Assembly (NCBI GenBank): GCA_007570785.1
Contig: ML664199.1
Location: 21,135,619 to 21,199,618, forward strand
Reading direction: 5' to 3'
Length of the DNA stretch: 64,000 nt
Origin: Antilocapra americana
Lineage: Eukaryota; Chordata; Mammalia; Artiodactyla; Antilocapridae
The position numbers and the translations under genes are program-made. Shown one piece after another: positions 12,116 to 21,878 of the stretch (its first letter is position 1; every line of letters begins with the position of its first letter). Under the pieces are notes generated by a model. It did no database searches and was not told the origin of the DNA. It saw only the letters and a list, made by a program, of their open reading frames with translations.

Positions 12116-12689
12116 GCTGCAGTTGATTTCTATGAGCTTGAGTCGTTTAAGAAAAAATAAATTAATTAAATGCTATGGCTTCTACTGGAAGGAAAAAAAT
12201 GTGCCTTGAAAGAATACAATTGAAATTTAAAAACAAACTTTTGGTGCTAGGAAGCAAATACTTAAGCTATTTGAAAAATTAGTAACCACTCATGTGAAGC
12301 ACTTGATTCCATAATGAGGTGAGATATATTATTTCAATATAACCTCAAAATCACAGTTTCAAAAAACTTGACTCCTGGATTAGAGTTTCTTCAAATTAAA
12401 AAAAAAAAAAAATCCCCATCCTCCTGAGATGATATGTGTTTTCATTCATTCATTCACTCATATCATTTAACAAATATTGAGTGACTGTTATTAACAGGGA
12501 AACACTATTATGTCTCTTGAGATTTCTACTAGATCAATAAAACAAATCAAAATGAAATACAAAATACAAGCTTAAATTTCAGTATAGTTTGGGTCTGTGT
12601 TTCAATTCATCTTATGCATTGCCTTCAGAGTTTTTTGCTAAAACCCTCGTTTCCTAGTGTCACTTCCAGGTTTTAAGCCTAGTAAATAA
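12116..12689. other. Single-copy stretch with an L2 tail scrap
   Basis: A 14-A run lies at 12398-12411. At 12440-12500, (CATT)n followed by TTTAACAAATATTGAGTGACTG resembles the reverse L2 3' terminus. The remainder is unassigned. Confidence 0.45.
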
Positions 12690-13124
12690 TTCTTGGCCCT
12701 TCAAAACTTTACCACCTGCCTTTCTGACCTGCCAGCAGAGCTCAGCCATCCTGTACTGCTCACTCTCCCCTGCAGTTGCCAGGCACCTCCGAGTCTCCTC
12801 CCTGTCCTTTTCCTCTTCCTGTTTCTCATGGAGCATGTTCTGCCCTTTCTCATTCACAGAGTCTCCATTCATCCTCTAGATCCAACTCAAATGTGCCTCT
12901 TCTGCTGCTTTTCCTGATAACCTGCTACCCTAGCAGAAAAGAAAAAGAAAATCCATCTTTCCAGAGCACTTCATGTTACAGCATTTTACATAGTAATAAC
13001 ATAATGTAAAATTATTTTGATCTGGCTCTGACTGGAGTACAAATCCTGCCAGGCCACAACTATATTTTATTCATCTTCATACTTTAGTCCCCAAATTTTA
13101 GCATGTGCTTGGCCATTTAGAAAA
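12690..13124 (+). mobile_element. L2 LINE 3' region
   Basis: Forward L2 3' sequence: CCATCCTGTACTGCTCACTC, CATGTTCTGCCCTTTCTC, CTAGATCCAACTCAAATGTG, CTCTTCTGCTGCTTTTCCTGA, GAGCACTTCATGTTACAG, CAGGCCACAACTATATTTTATTC, ending near TAGCATGTGCTTGGCC. Short open frames here (74-77 codons) come from this pyrimidine-rich LINE sequence. Confidence 0.72.
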
Positions 13125-13900
13125 ACTGGATAAAGAGAACAGAATGAAAGTAGGTGAGTAGGTACATGCTATGGTCAGAGAAGCCAAATTTTCAGGAGTG
13201 GTGGGTGGAGGCTTCCCAGAGGAGTTATATGTAAGTGGGGTTTGAGGAATGAGTAGGAATCTGCAGATGGCTATAAGCAGGGCTTGGGTGGGTGGAGAGA
13301 AAACATCACAGCAGAGAGAATTGGTGTGTCAGAAGGCTCGGCAGGGCCTGGTTGGCAGCTGCAAATATACTAGTGCCTTTAGAGTTGAGCATGCATGAGA
13401 ATGGAACAGAGCGTGGACTTCCCCGGTAGTCCAGTGGCTAAGATTCTATACTCCCAGTGCAGTTGTGTGCGGTTTGGTATCCGATCAGGGAACTAGATCC
13501 CACATGCTGCAACTAAGAGTTTGCATGCCATAATTAAAGATCCTATATGCCACAACTATGACCTGATGCAGCCAAATAATTAAATACATCAATAATTTTT
13601 TTTTTAAAGAATGGAGCAGAGCAAGCTCAGAGCATGGAATGGTTTCATACGGCCATGGGCCCATAGATGTGGAGATATTATTCTCCTAGGCCAGTCCCCG
13701 GGGAGCCATGGGAGGTGTGGCAGTCACCCAGGTGGATATGCTTGAATGGACAATGAAAGGCCTTGGAAGGGCTTATTGTGAGATGCTGGGAAAAGAGACC
13801 GAGGGCTGTCTAAGGCAGGATGCAGGGATTTCACGCTCTGCTACAATTCCTGGGCTGTACTGGAAGTTATCTGGCTTAGCTTGCTCCTTAGGGAGTTTTG
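13125..13900 (-). mobile_element. L2 LINE 3' region, reverse, split by CHR SINE
   Basis: Reverse L2 with GGCTTCCCAGAGGAGTTATA, TGAGGAATGAGTAGGAAT and a GTGTGTCAGAAGGC-type segment left of the SINE. The right half (13623 onward) is more decayed. It lies back to back with the forward L2 at 12690, giving an inverted arrangement. Confidence 0.5.
13413..13608 (+). mobile_element. CHR-type SINE
   Basis: Forward tRNA-like head GGACTTCCCCGGTAGTCCAG, GGTATCCGATCAGGGAACTA, then CCACATGCTGCAACTAAGAG and an A/T-rich tail. A 14-bp direct repeat (GAATGGAACAGAGC against GAATGGAGCAGAGC) at 13399-13412 and 13609-13622 gives precise borders. Confidence 0.9.
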
Positions 13901-13922
13901 TTTTTTTTTTTTTTTTTTTTTT
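13901..13922. repeat. T22 homopolymer
   Basis: Unbroken run of 22 T. It could be the poly-A tail of a lost reverse insertion, but no element is recognised on its right. Confidence 0.9.
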
Positions 13923-13954
13923 GGTACTGACTATCTGTTTGCATCTCCTATAAT

Positions 13955-14390
13955 CTGATTTTATGCTCTATACATTCTCCTTTGTTCTTTCAACTCTAGC
14001 TACCCTGGCCTCTTTGCTGTTCTTTGAACAACCAAGAAAATCTCCATTCAGAAACAATGAGCATTTTGCCCCACTGCCTGCACATACTTACTCCTTTCCA
14101 GCCTCCTTCACTGTCCTTGTTGATTCTACCTCACGTAGCACCTCTGGTGGCCACTTCTTCACTTCTGAACCTGCTGTAATGTATCTTCAATCTTAGTACT
14201 AACAGCTACCCTTCATTACTTACGTGTGGCTTCACTGCCCTATTTCCTTTATTCAGAGTTTAAGCTCCATGAGATTAAGTATTTTGTCTTGCTCTTTGTT
14301 TTTATCTCAGCACCTAAAACTAGCCTGACACATAACAGGTGTTCCGTAAATATGATTTAATCATTTAATAAATGAATGAATGTCACGAAT
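13955..14390 (+). mobile_element. L2 LINE 3' end with terminal tail
   Basis: Clear L2 3' UTR: CTACCCTGGCCTCTTTGCTG, TTTAAGCTCCATGAGATTAAG, TCTCAGCACCTAAAACTAGC, CTGACACATAACAGGTG, ending with the family terminus AATAAATGAATGAATG at about 14371-14386. Third L2 segment in 1.7 kb. Confidence 0.82.
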
Positions 14391-15449
14391 CCCCCTGGTT
14401 CCACCAATGAATTGTTCCACCTTCATGGGGGCTGATGACAATCGCTAACCCAATGTTTCCCAAGGTTTATCATCTTATAGGAAATACAGTAATATTTGCA
14501 TGGTCTAAGGCTGTATTGAAAGGGATTTGGAGAAGTCTATATAGTGCTTGTGACTAAGAAACTAAATACACTTTCTTTTTTAATTTAACTCTAGTGAGAA
14601 AAAAGAAAACCAAGTATTAGGGAAAACAGTAAATATTGAATTTTCATAAAAGTTCCAGGTATAAATTCAGGATTTTTACAAAATTTTCTAGCCATTATTA
14701 CAGTGTGGCAAGATGTCATCTATTTTCCACAGACAAGTAGGTATTGGTCCCCCATTGCCTTTTTCTTTTGTGTTAAAAGTGAAATTTATTACAATAAAGT
14801 AAGTGCAAGTGTTATTAAAAATGCTGGTTAAAATTATAAGGTGTCTATTAATTTTTCTAACATAAATATTGGAAATAACAGCTTTAATGATTCTATATAT
14901 GAACATAGTAGTTGAAAACATAAAACCATGCACAAGGCTAAAATACCACTTTTCACAGTATCCTTTTAGGTATCCCTCTTATCCTTTCCTGATCCCAGCA
15001 TCATTCTGGAATATGAAAGGGTTACAGACATTAAGGATTCAGTGTTTTGAATGTTTGTCAGTTGCCTTTCCCATGCTGTCTGGATTTGGGGGTTTGCCTT
15101 TGGGGTAGGACTTGGTGGCTGTTCTGTGTCCCTGGCCGTTTCCCGTACTCTCCTCTTCTGTGAGCTGGCCAGATCCTTAAGGGCCATAAGCAGGACTGTG
15201 GCCATGCGGTGAGAATAGGGACTCTGTGTGTGAGCTGTCTGCTTTCCACCAGCATGAGAAAATAGTAAGTCATGTCTGTGAAAGTTGGGCCTGTTGGAGG
15301 CCTCCTGGCTTAACCACAGCTGAGCAGCACCATCTGCTTGGGAACAGTCAATTTGTTGTTTGTTTTACACTGACTTTATTAAAATTACCCAAGGGAGAGT
15401 AGGAAGGGCCTTATTTGGAAACTTGTTTCCTTGAAAACCCACATGATTT
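14391..15449. other. Single-copy stretch
   Basis: No repeat recognised. Short frames on both strands at 14688-15273 overlap each other and show no recognisable protein character. A weak CTCF-like reverse core at 15327-15340 lacks one key C. Confidence 0.4.
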
Positions 15450-15660
15450 AGTGGAAAGAATACTAGAAAAGGCCTCCTAAGGCCCAGGTTCTAGTCCCAC
15501 CCATGGTCTGAGCTGTACGGTCTTAAAAACTGGTAATTCTTCTGAGCTCTGGTGACCTTATCTGCGCAAAAGGAATAATGCCTCTTCTGCTTGCGTGTCA
15601 GAGCTGTTGTGAGAATCACATCAGATCATGTCATGGCTAATGATAAGCGCACTGTGTAAC
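15450..15660 (+). mobile_element. MIR SINE
   Basis: Nearly full MIR order: GGCCCAGGTTCTAGTCCCAC (head), a CTGAGCTCTGGTGACCTTATC block in the second half, CAAAAGGAATAATGCC, GAGCTGTTGTGAGAATCACAT and GATAAGCGCACTGTG. Confidence 0.78.
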
Positions 15661-17056
15661 TTGGTTTGTTAGGTTTTTTTTTTTAAAGAGCTGTTGTTCA
15701 TCTTGGATTTAAATGGTTTAAGAGTTTCTGCATCTGTAGAGCTCTGCTGAGTGAAAATTAGATATCCCATTGTGGATTAACCCGCTGAGGCAGTGGCCAG
15801 GGCAATTCTTGTGCCCGAGAATGTGTCTCTAGAGCCAGCCTTTAAAGCACTGGTCCAGGGTTTCTTATCTGGAATCTTCGAAAGCCACTGTCTCTTACTC
15901 ATTAGAAGTAGAAGACGCCTGAGTAAGATGTATCCTTCTGTTTTAGACCTAACAATGTGTTCAGTTTTATGTTCCAGAAATGAACGCATCGGCATCAACT
16001 TATCAACGCTGTTAAAGGGAGGATATAGTTATACATAAATGAACAGATTCTTGTTAAAGGTTACCAGGCCTTTATTGAGACTATGGCACCTGGTTCTCTT
16101 TTGTTCGAAGAGTTTAGAACTTATAATCCAAGCCATTTATTCTCTTGCTAAAAATTCCACAAAAAGTGGAAACTTACTTTGTCAGTTCCTTTTCTTACAC
16201 ATTGGTATTTTCTAAAGATGATTCAATTTAATTAATGAAATGAGTTTTAGTTCAACTCTGGCAAAGTATGGGTCCCAGTGAGAAGCCTCTGCTGTCATTT
16301 TTAGATATCTTTGTTGTTATTGTTTTGTTTTAACTATTAAGGAGCATCAGTGGCATTAAAAATAACTATCTTTTCCAAGCCTTGTATTGCTAATTAGTGT
16401 TTTTATTGTTTTGATTATCCTGTTGTTTAGAAGTTGTTTGATTGCGTTTTTTTTCTAATGCCTCTGTGTATTTCCTGGACATTTTTCCTCCTTTGTATCT
16501 CAACCAAAACTTTCTTTCCTATACCCACAGCAAAAGTATTGAGAGAATGACTATTTTAAAAAATTACCGTAAATTGCTCACATTATTTAAAAAACACAAA
16601 TATTTTCAACTTCATGCTTTGAGTTTCAGGTGAAGAGTGTAGGAGAGACTGGAGAAAACATTACTTTTGGAGAGTTCCTTTTTTGGTTCCACAGATTGAA
16701 AATCAGATTTTCCCTAGGATTTGACAGCATATGGAAATTGACATCTCCTAAAATTTGGAGACACCAAAATAGAAAGTAAGGCCAGATTTATTTTCACTTT
16801 TAGTATTCTGGCTCTATTATCTTGAATAAACTAGTCGTTAGAGATTATTTTTTCTCATCTAAGAATTAAGTAAACTTGTTATAGAAAATATAGAAAACCT
16901 AAAAATATCTAAATAATAAAATAAAATTTAATGGGCAATTCTACCATTATATATGGTTATGTTTGATGTTATATAATGGTTAACGTTTCAATATATTTCT
17001 TGCTCATATTTTTTTCAGTGTTTCTCACACATCTCTCTATATACATCTATATGTAT
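15661..17056. other. Single-copy AT-rich stretch
   Basis: Nothing gene-like. An 81-codon forward frame and a 73-codon reverse frame overlap at 15777-16038 and resemble no known family. From 16870 the sequence becomes strongly AT-rich before the microsatellite. Confidence 0.42.
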
Positions 17057-17057
17057 A

Positions 17058-17100
<43 letters not shown>

Positions 17101-17101
17101 G
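17057..17101. repeat. (TG)n(TA)n compound microsatellite
   Basis: About 20 bases of GT/TG repeat pass directly into about 23 bases of AT repeat. It is a probable polymorphic marker and could form Z-DNA or a cruciform. Confidence 0.92.
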
Positions 17102-17896
17102 TAAAATTGGGCCTTTGTTTATACACTTATATTTTGCTTTCTCTGTTACCATTCCATTATAAGCATTTTTATAAGAATAAACTGAAAAAGTCATTAAATA
17201 TTCAATAGTATATTAAAAGGCTATATATTATTCTTTATATGGGCATGATATAATTAATTTTACTGCTCTATTATCATTAGGTAAGGACAAATTTTTTACT
17301 ATTATTAATAACCCTTGAATAAATACTCCCTAAACAAATTATTTTTAATTGTTTCCTTGGAACTATCAAAGACTTTTTGTATTCCTCTTATCAAATTGGA
17401 TTTTTTTCTATATCAAAGATATTAACCTTCGTTGAAGCAAGTTTTCACTTATTAGTTAGAGTGTTAGAAACATTAGTTTCATTTAGTTAAAAACATTAAT
17501 TAGAATATTTTTCAAAATGTTCTTAGCTATTTTTCACTCCATAAATATTTATGGAGTTCCTCCTCTGGGCTAGGGATGCTAGGCAGCAAGATAAATACGT
17601 CTCAGCCCTCACCAGACACACAGCATAAGTCTAGAGAAGGTCTTACAATTTTTCTTAAACTAAATTCTAAAATCACTTTGGCAAGTTAATGAAAACACAG
17701 AGATTTTAATTGTAATAACTCTAAATGCACGAAATAGAGAAGAATTGACACTTAAAAAATTCAGTCTTCTGTATCTGAGACATAGAAGACCTATTTGCGT
17801 ATTCTTTTATTATTTTCAGTGAAGAACTGTACTAGTCTTCATTTGTTCCTGAGTACCTTTTTTAAAAATTTGTTTTATTTTGTTTTTTTTCTGTTT
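17102..17896. other. AT-rich single-copy DNA with an L2 remnant
   Basis: At 17530-17640, TCCATAAATATTTATGGAG followed by TCCTCCTCTGGGCTAGG and GATAAATACGTCTCAGCC matches the reverse 3' end of an L2-like element. The rest is unassigned. Confidence 0.4.
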
Positions 17897-18224
17897 GGCC
17901 ACTAAGTTGTGTTCGACTTTCTGAGACACCATGGAAAATCCATAGGATTTTCCTGGCAAGGATACTGGAGTGGGTTGCTATTTCCTTCTCCAGGGGATCT
18001 TCCCAACCTTGGGAATCTTCCTGACCTGGAAATGGAAACTGTAGCTCCTGCCGCCTCTCCTGCATTGCTGCTGCTGCTGCTGCTAAGTCGCTTCAGTCGT
18101 GTCCGACTCTGTGCGACCCCATAGACGGCAGCCCATCAGGCTCCTCCGTCCCTGGGGTTCTCCAGGCAAGAACACTGGAGTGGGTTGCAGGTGGCTTCTT
18201 TACCGCTGAGCCACCAGGGAGGCG
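17897..18224 (-). mobile_element. Bov-tA SINE, reverse, split by Bov-A2
   Basis: Reverse Bov-tA body at 17897-18067 (GTTGTGTTCGACTTTCTGAG, TTTTCCTGGCAAGGATACTGG, CTCCAGGGGATCTTCCC) is interrupted. It resumes at 18188 with CAGGTGGCTTCTTTACCGCT and GAGCCACCAGGGAGG, the reverse tRNA head. The two parts rejoin inside the conserved gcattgcaggtgg stretch. Confidence 0.85.
18068..18187 (-). mobile_element. Bov-A2 SINE, truncated, reverse, nested
   Basis: Starts with a CTG-repeat tail (the reverse AGC tail), then AAGTCGCTTCAGTCGTGTCC, GTGCGACCCCATAGACGGC and ends at GAACACTGGAGTGGGTTG. Only one A monomer is present instead of two. It lies inside the older reverse Bov-tA, so the order of insertion is readable. 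Confidence 0.88.
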
Positions 18225-18319
18225 CTTGTTTTTAATTACACTTGTCCCTGGGGAGAATTCCATGTTTTTGTAGCACTTTGAAGAATCTTTTTTTTTTTTT
18301 TTTCCTACTTCATTTTCTG

Positions 18320-18512
18320 TTAAATGGTAATAGAATCCACCTGCCAGTGCAAGAGATGCGAGTTCCATCCCTGGATCGGGAAAATCCCCTGGAGAAGGAA
18401 ATGGGAACCTACTCCAGTATTCTTGTCTAGGAAATTCCATGAGTAGAGGTGCCTGGAGGGCTACTGTCCATGGGGGTTGCAAAAGAGTTAGAGACTACTG
18501 ATTGACTAAACA
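18320..18512 (+). mobile_element. Bov-tA SINE, head-truncated
   Basis: Begins within the tRNA part (TAATAGAATCCACCTGCCAG), then CCCTGGATCGGGAAAATCCC, CCTACTCCAGTATTCTTG, GGGCTACTGTCCATGGGGG, ending GATTGACTAAACAAG. More diverged than its neighbours. Confidence 0.85.
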
Positions 18513-18559
18513 AGAAGCATATGTAGTGTGTCTTTGAAGTTACCAATTGGATGAAGCTT

Positions 18560-18955
18560 AGCAAGTTGTACACATCTTGGTCTTGGTTGCTCAGTGTGTG
18601 AGAAAGGTCATAAGCCCACCTTATGGAGTTGTTATGGTTTCTACCTTATGGTGGCTTCCCTGGTGGGTCAGGTGGTAAAGAATCCGCCTGCAATGTGAGA
18701 GACCTGGATTCCATCCCTGGGTTGGGAAGATCCCCTGGAGAAGGGAATGGCTACCCATTCCAGTATTCTTGCCTGGAGAATTCCGTGGAGCCTGGCAGGC
18801 ACAGTCCATGGGGTTACAAACAGTCTGACATGACCGAGCGACTTTCACTTTACTCATGGAGTTGTTAAGATCTAATGCACTGTGTAGTAAGGAACTTACC
18901 ACAATGCCTTGCACATGGTAAGCATTTAATAAGTGACAGATTATTATCATTTCTT
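18560..18955 (+). mobile_element. MIR SINE, split by Bov-tA
   Basis: A decayed MIR middle (TTGCTCAGTGTGTGAGAAAGG, CACCTTATGGAGTTGTTA) lies left of the SINE. The 3' part (ATGGAGTTGTTAAGATCTAA, ACAATGCCTTGCACATGG, TAAGCATTTAATAAGTGAC) lies right of it. Confidence 0.6.
18652..18855 (+). mobile_element. Bov-tA SINE inserted in MIR
   Basis: Full head GGCTTCCCTGGTGGGTCAGG, GGATTCCATCCCTGGGTTGG and body to GACCGAGCGACTTTCACTTT. An exact 12-bp direct repeat (ATGGAGTTGTTA) occurs at 18623-18634 and 18856-18867. The left copy is 17 bases upstream of the SINE head, so extra bases lie between target and element. Confidence 0.9.
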
Positions 18956-20061
18956 TAAGTTTTTAAAATCATTTACTTTTTATTTCAATTTAGCATAATG
19001 TTTCCCACTACAATAATCATTTTTCCTTTGTAAACCTAGATACTGTTATTCAAAGTATAGAACTTTATTGTTGGAGTTGTTTTATAATTACATGACAGAT
19101 TTTACCTATTATGATTCTTCTTGTTCCATTTAAATGTTCAATTCTAATTCTTCTATGTCTAAAATTATGTTTGTGACCTCAGCTTTGTTTTTTTTTGTGA
19201 TTGTGTGATATTGAAGGATATCTTTTTCTTTTTAATCTGTCTTTGTCCTTTTAATTTAATGGTGTTTCTGTTAGCAGCATACATCCAAAATGGTTTATTC
19301 CAACCTTAAATATTTTGTTTAAACTAGTTCTCTGTATTAATATTTTGTGTGGTGATTATATCTTACATGTGTTGGAAACATTTTTATGCTTTACAGATTC
19401 TTTTGTTTTCTCTGTTGCTTTAAAGATTGTTTCTTTTTTCTTTCCTTACATCCTTTCTCCCTTTCTTCCTTCTTTTTGCTTTTTCTCCTTCAGTTGTTTA
19501 TAAGGTATACAGTTGTTTTTAACACTAGTAACTACCTTTACATTAAAAAGAAACAAAATAAAACTTCTGAAACCTATATTTCTCTAATAACCAGCAGGGA
19601 GAAAAAAGCTGCTTTTGATTAACTACTATGTAAGATGAAGAAGTGGCTTTTTACTACTTTCCTTTCATTACATCACTCCAGTTTGTGTTACTATATCTCA
19701 GGTATTAGATCTGGATAATGACTATAATAATGATTTTTAAAAAACACTATGATTCTTATAAAAACTTTTTGGAAAAAAATTATCTTAATAATTACGTTAG
19801 AAATTAAGATTTAATTACATTTGTTTATTTCATATCAATGCTTTATTTTTAAAATTTAAGTATTCTCTCAGCTTAAATATGCCTCCCAAGTATATTCTTT
19901 TTTTTAACAAAAAATAGGTTTATGGATTATACTTTCTGAGCCCTTATGTGTCTGAGAATATCTTTTTGTTGCCTTCGTGGATGTACCACAGTTGCTTGTA
20001 TATAGAGTTTTTGGGTCACAAACTTTTCCCCATAAAATTGTGTAGACATTGTTTTACTGTC
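18956..20061. other. AT-rich stretch, possibly very old L1-like sequence
   Basis: T-rich prose-like sequence (for example TCTGAGAATATCTTTTTG near 19952 and a pyrimidine run at 19430-19495) resembles old LINE 3' sequence, but no family is secure. No gene seen. Confidence 0.3.
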
Positions 20062-20072
20062 AAATACTATTT

Positions 20073-20330
20073 GCTGCTGCTGCTAAGTCGCTTCAGTCGT
20101 GTCCGACTCTGTGCGACCCCATAGATGGCAGCCCACCAGGCTCCCCCGTCCCTGGGTTTCTCCAGGCAAGAACACTGGAGTGGGTTGCCATTTCCTTCTC
20201 CAATGCATGAAAGTGAAAAGGGAAAGTGAAGTCACTCAGTCATGTCCGACTCTCAGCGACCCCATGGACTGCCTCTGTCCATGGGATTTTCCAGGCAAGA
20301 GTACTGGAGTGGGATGCCACTGCCTTCTCC
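20073..20330 (-). mobile_element. Bov-A2 SINE, full dimer, reverse
   Basis: Two A monomers in tandem: AAGTCGCTTCAGTCGTGTCC to GCCATTTCCTTCTCC, the linker ATGCATGAAAGTGAAAAGGG, then GTCATGTCCGACTCTCAGCG to CACTGCCTTCTCC. The CTG-repeat tail is at the left end. An 11-bp direct repeat (AAATACTATTT / AAATACTGTTT) at 20062-20072 and 20331-20341 gives exact borders. Confidence 0.95.
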
Positions 20331-20341
20331 AAATACTGTTT

Positions 20342-20630
20342 AATGAAGCCCAATAGAAGTGTATGACCAGCTTGACTTTTTCAGTTTGTAACTAGCCTAT
20401 ATTTCTTTTAAGATACAAATGGATAGTCTTCTATTTTTAGAGCCCCTTCCTCCCTTTTTATATAGGTGTCCGCATGTGAGCTCTCCATTTTCTGTCTTCC
20501 ATAGTCTTTCTTTCCTGACTCATTTTGTTGTCGTTGTTCTTTTTCTCTAGCCTTTACAGAAATGAACCTAATATTGGCTTCACTGTCAGTGACCATACTT
20601 TTTCCACATACTCTATGCATTTCCTCTTTT
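20342..20630. other. Single-copy stretch between SINEs
   Basis: No repeat recognised. A 70-codon reverse frame at 20408-20620 is lysine- and glutamate-rich by composition and is not supported as a gene. Confidence 0.4.
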
Positions 20631-20953
20631 TTAAAAAAATAATTTTGATTACGCTTTATCTGCCTTAGGTGCTGGTTCTCTGTTGCTGTGCGGGCCTTTC
20701 TCTAGGTTCAGTGAGTGAGGGCTACTCTCTGGCTGTGTTGTGCGGCCCTCTCATTGCAGTGGCCTGCCTGGTTGGGCTCTAGGGAGCACGGGCTTCAGCG
20801 GCTGTGATTCCTGGGCTCTAGAGCACAGTCAGTAGTTGTGGAGCTTAGGCACAGCCGCTCTGGGTCATGTGGGATCGTCCTGGGCCAGGGATAGGACCAG
20901 TGTCTCCTGCATTGGCAGGTGGATTCTTTATCACTGAGCCACCAGGGAAGCCT
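20631..20953 (-). mobile_element. CHR-type SINE, long form, reverse
   Basis: Reverse CHR body with repeated GGGCTCTAG/GCGGGC-type words (GAGCACGGGCTTCAGCGGCT, CTCTAGAGCACAGTCAGTAG), then CATGTGGGATCGTCCTGGGC and the reverse tRNA head ATTGGCAGGTGGATTCTTTA and GAGCCACCAGGGAAGCC. Imperfect direct repeats around GCAxxTTTCCTCTTT at 20617-20630 and 20955-20969 fit a target duplication. Confidence 0.9.
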
Positions 20954-20969
20954 TGCACGTTTCCTCTTT

Positions 20970-21666
20970 AATGAGGATTCATTCATAGTAACAGAATTCT
21001 GGATCACTTTCAGTTTCTTGTTAATTCGTTCAATTCCTTTATCACCTGCACATGCATCTCAACTAAGTCTTTTCATACTAGTCTGTTTCCTGATCATTTT
21101 GTCATTGATCTCTTGCTTTTGAGGATAGATTTTCTAAAGTTTTATTGAGAACATTAAGGAGGTGCTTTTCCCCCCTTCTTTAATTAAGGAAAAAAGCCCC
21201 TTTATTGTGCTTTTCCTCTGCTTTTTGTGTGCTATTGTCTTCTGATTTTATTTTGGAGAATCTTCCGCTAAACTATTTTGCATTGGTTTACCTATCTAAG
21301 AGAGATGTGATCACCCACCCAGACCAAGTTTTATGACTGAACCATGTTGATCAGTGAATTCTTCTTGGAGTATCACTGTTTGCTTTGTTATTAGAATTCT
21401 TCTCAAATCTTAGGCCTATAGCTAACAGTTCCATATCAAACAATCATCTGTCTTGTGACATTCGAGTTTTCTCTTCTGTTTTGGTTATCTCAAACTGAGA
21501 AGTTTTGAGCATCCTTCAGATCTTCTTGTCCCACAAGTAATACATAAAATCTATAATGTCCCAACAGCATCTCTCCCAGGGTTCGTTTTGATTGAGACAC
21601 TTTTATCTCGGATTCAATACGTCACTGCCTATTCCACCTCTCTGTGTAATGTCTTACTAAAATTGG
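20970..21666. other. Unassigned stretch, possibly old repeat
   Basis: No family assigned. It has the mixed T-rich texture of a decayed interspersed element and includes CCTATCTAAGAGAGATGTGA and CATCTCTCCCAGGGTTCG. No gene or RNA recognised. Confidence 0.3.
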
Positions 21667-21674
21667 AGCCTATG

Positions 21675-21870
21675 GTTCTGTATAGCACACAGAAACTGTT
21701 GAATGTTATGTGGCAGCCTGGATGGGAGGGAAGTTTAGGGGAGAATGGATAGATGTATACCTATGGCTGAGTCCTTTTGCTGTTCACCTGAAACTGTTAC
21801 AACAGGGTTAATCAGCTATGCTCCAGTATAAAATGAAAAGTTAAAAGTAAATGAATCAAAATAAAACTGA
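21675..21870 (+). mobile_element. L1 LINE 3' end (ruminant type)
   Basis: Matches the ruminant L1 3' UTR: GAATGTTATGTGGCAGCCTG, GATGGGAGGGAAGTTTAGG, GGCTGAGTCCTTTTGCTGTT, CACCTGAAACTGTTACAACA, TATGCTCCAGTATAAAATG, then an A-rich tail. An 8-bp direct repeat (AGCCTATG) lies at 21667-21674 and 21871-21878. Confidence 0.92.
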
Positions 21871-21878
21871 AGCCTATG

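Noticed and set aside
15327..15340. Reverse CTCF-like core
   Set aside because: The complement CAAGCAGATGGTGC has T in place of the key C of GGC; too weak to report.
18093..18482. 129-codon reverse frame
   Set aside because: It spans three SINE segments (Bov-A2, Bov-tA head and another Bov-tA). Typical SINE-derived frame.
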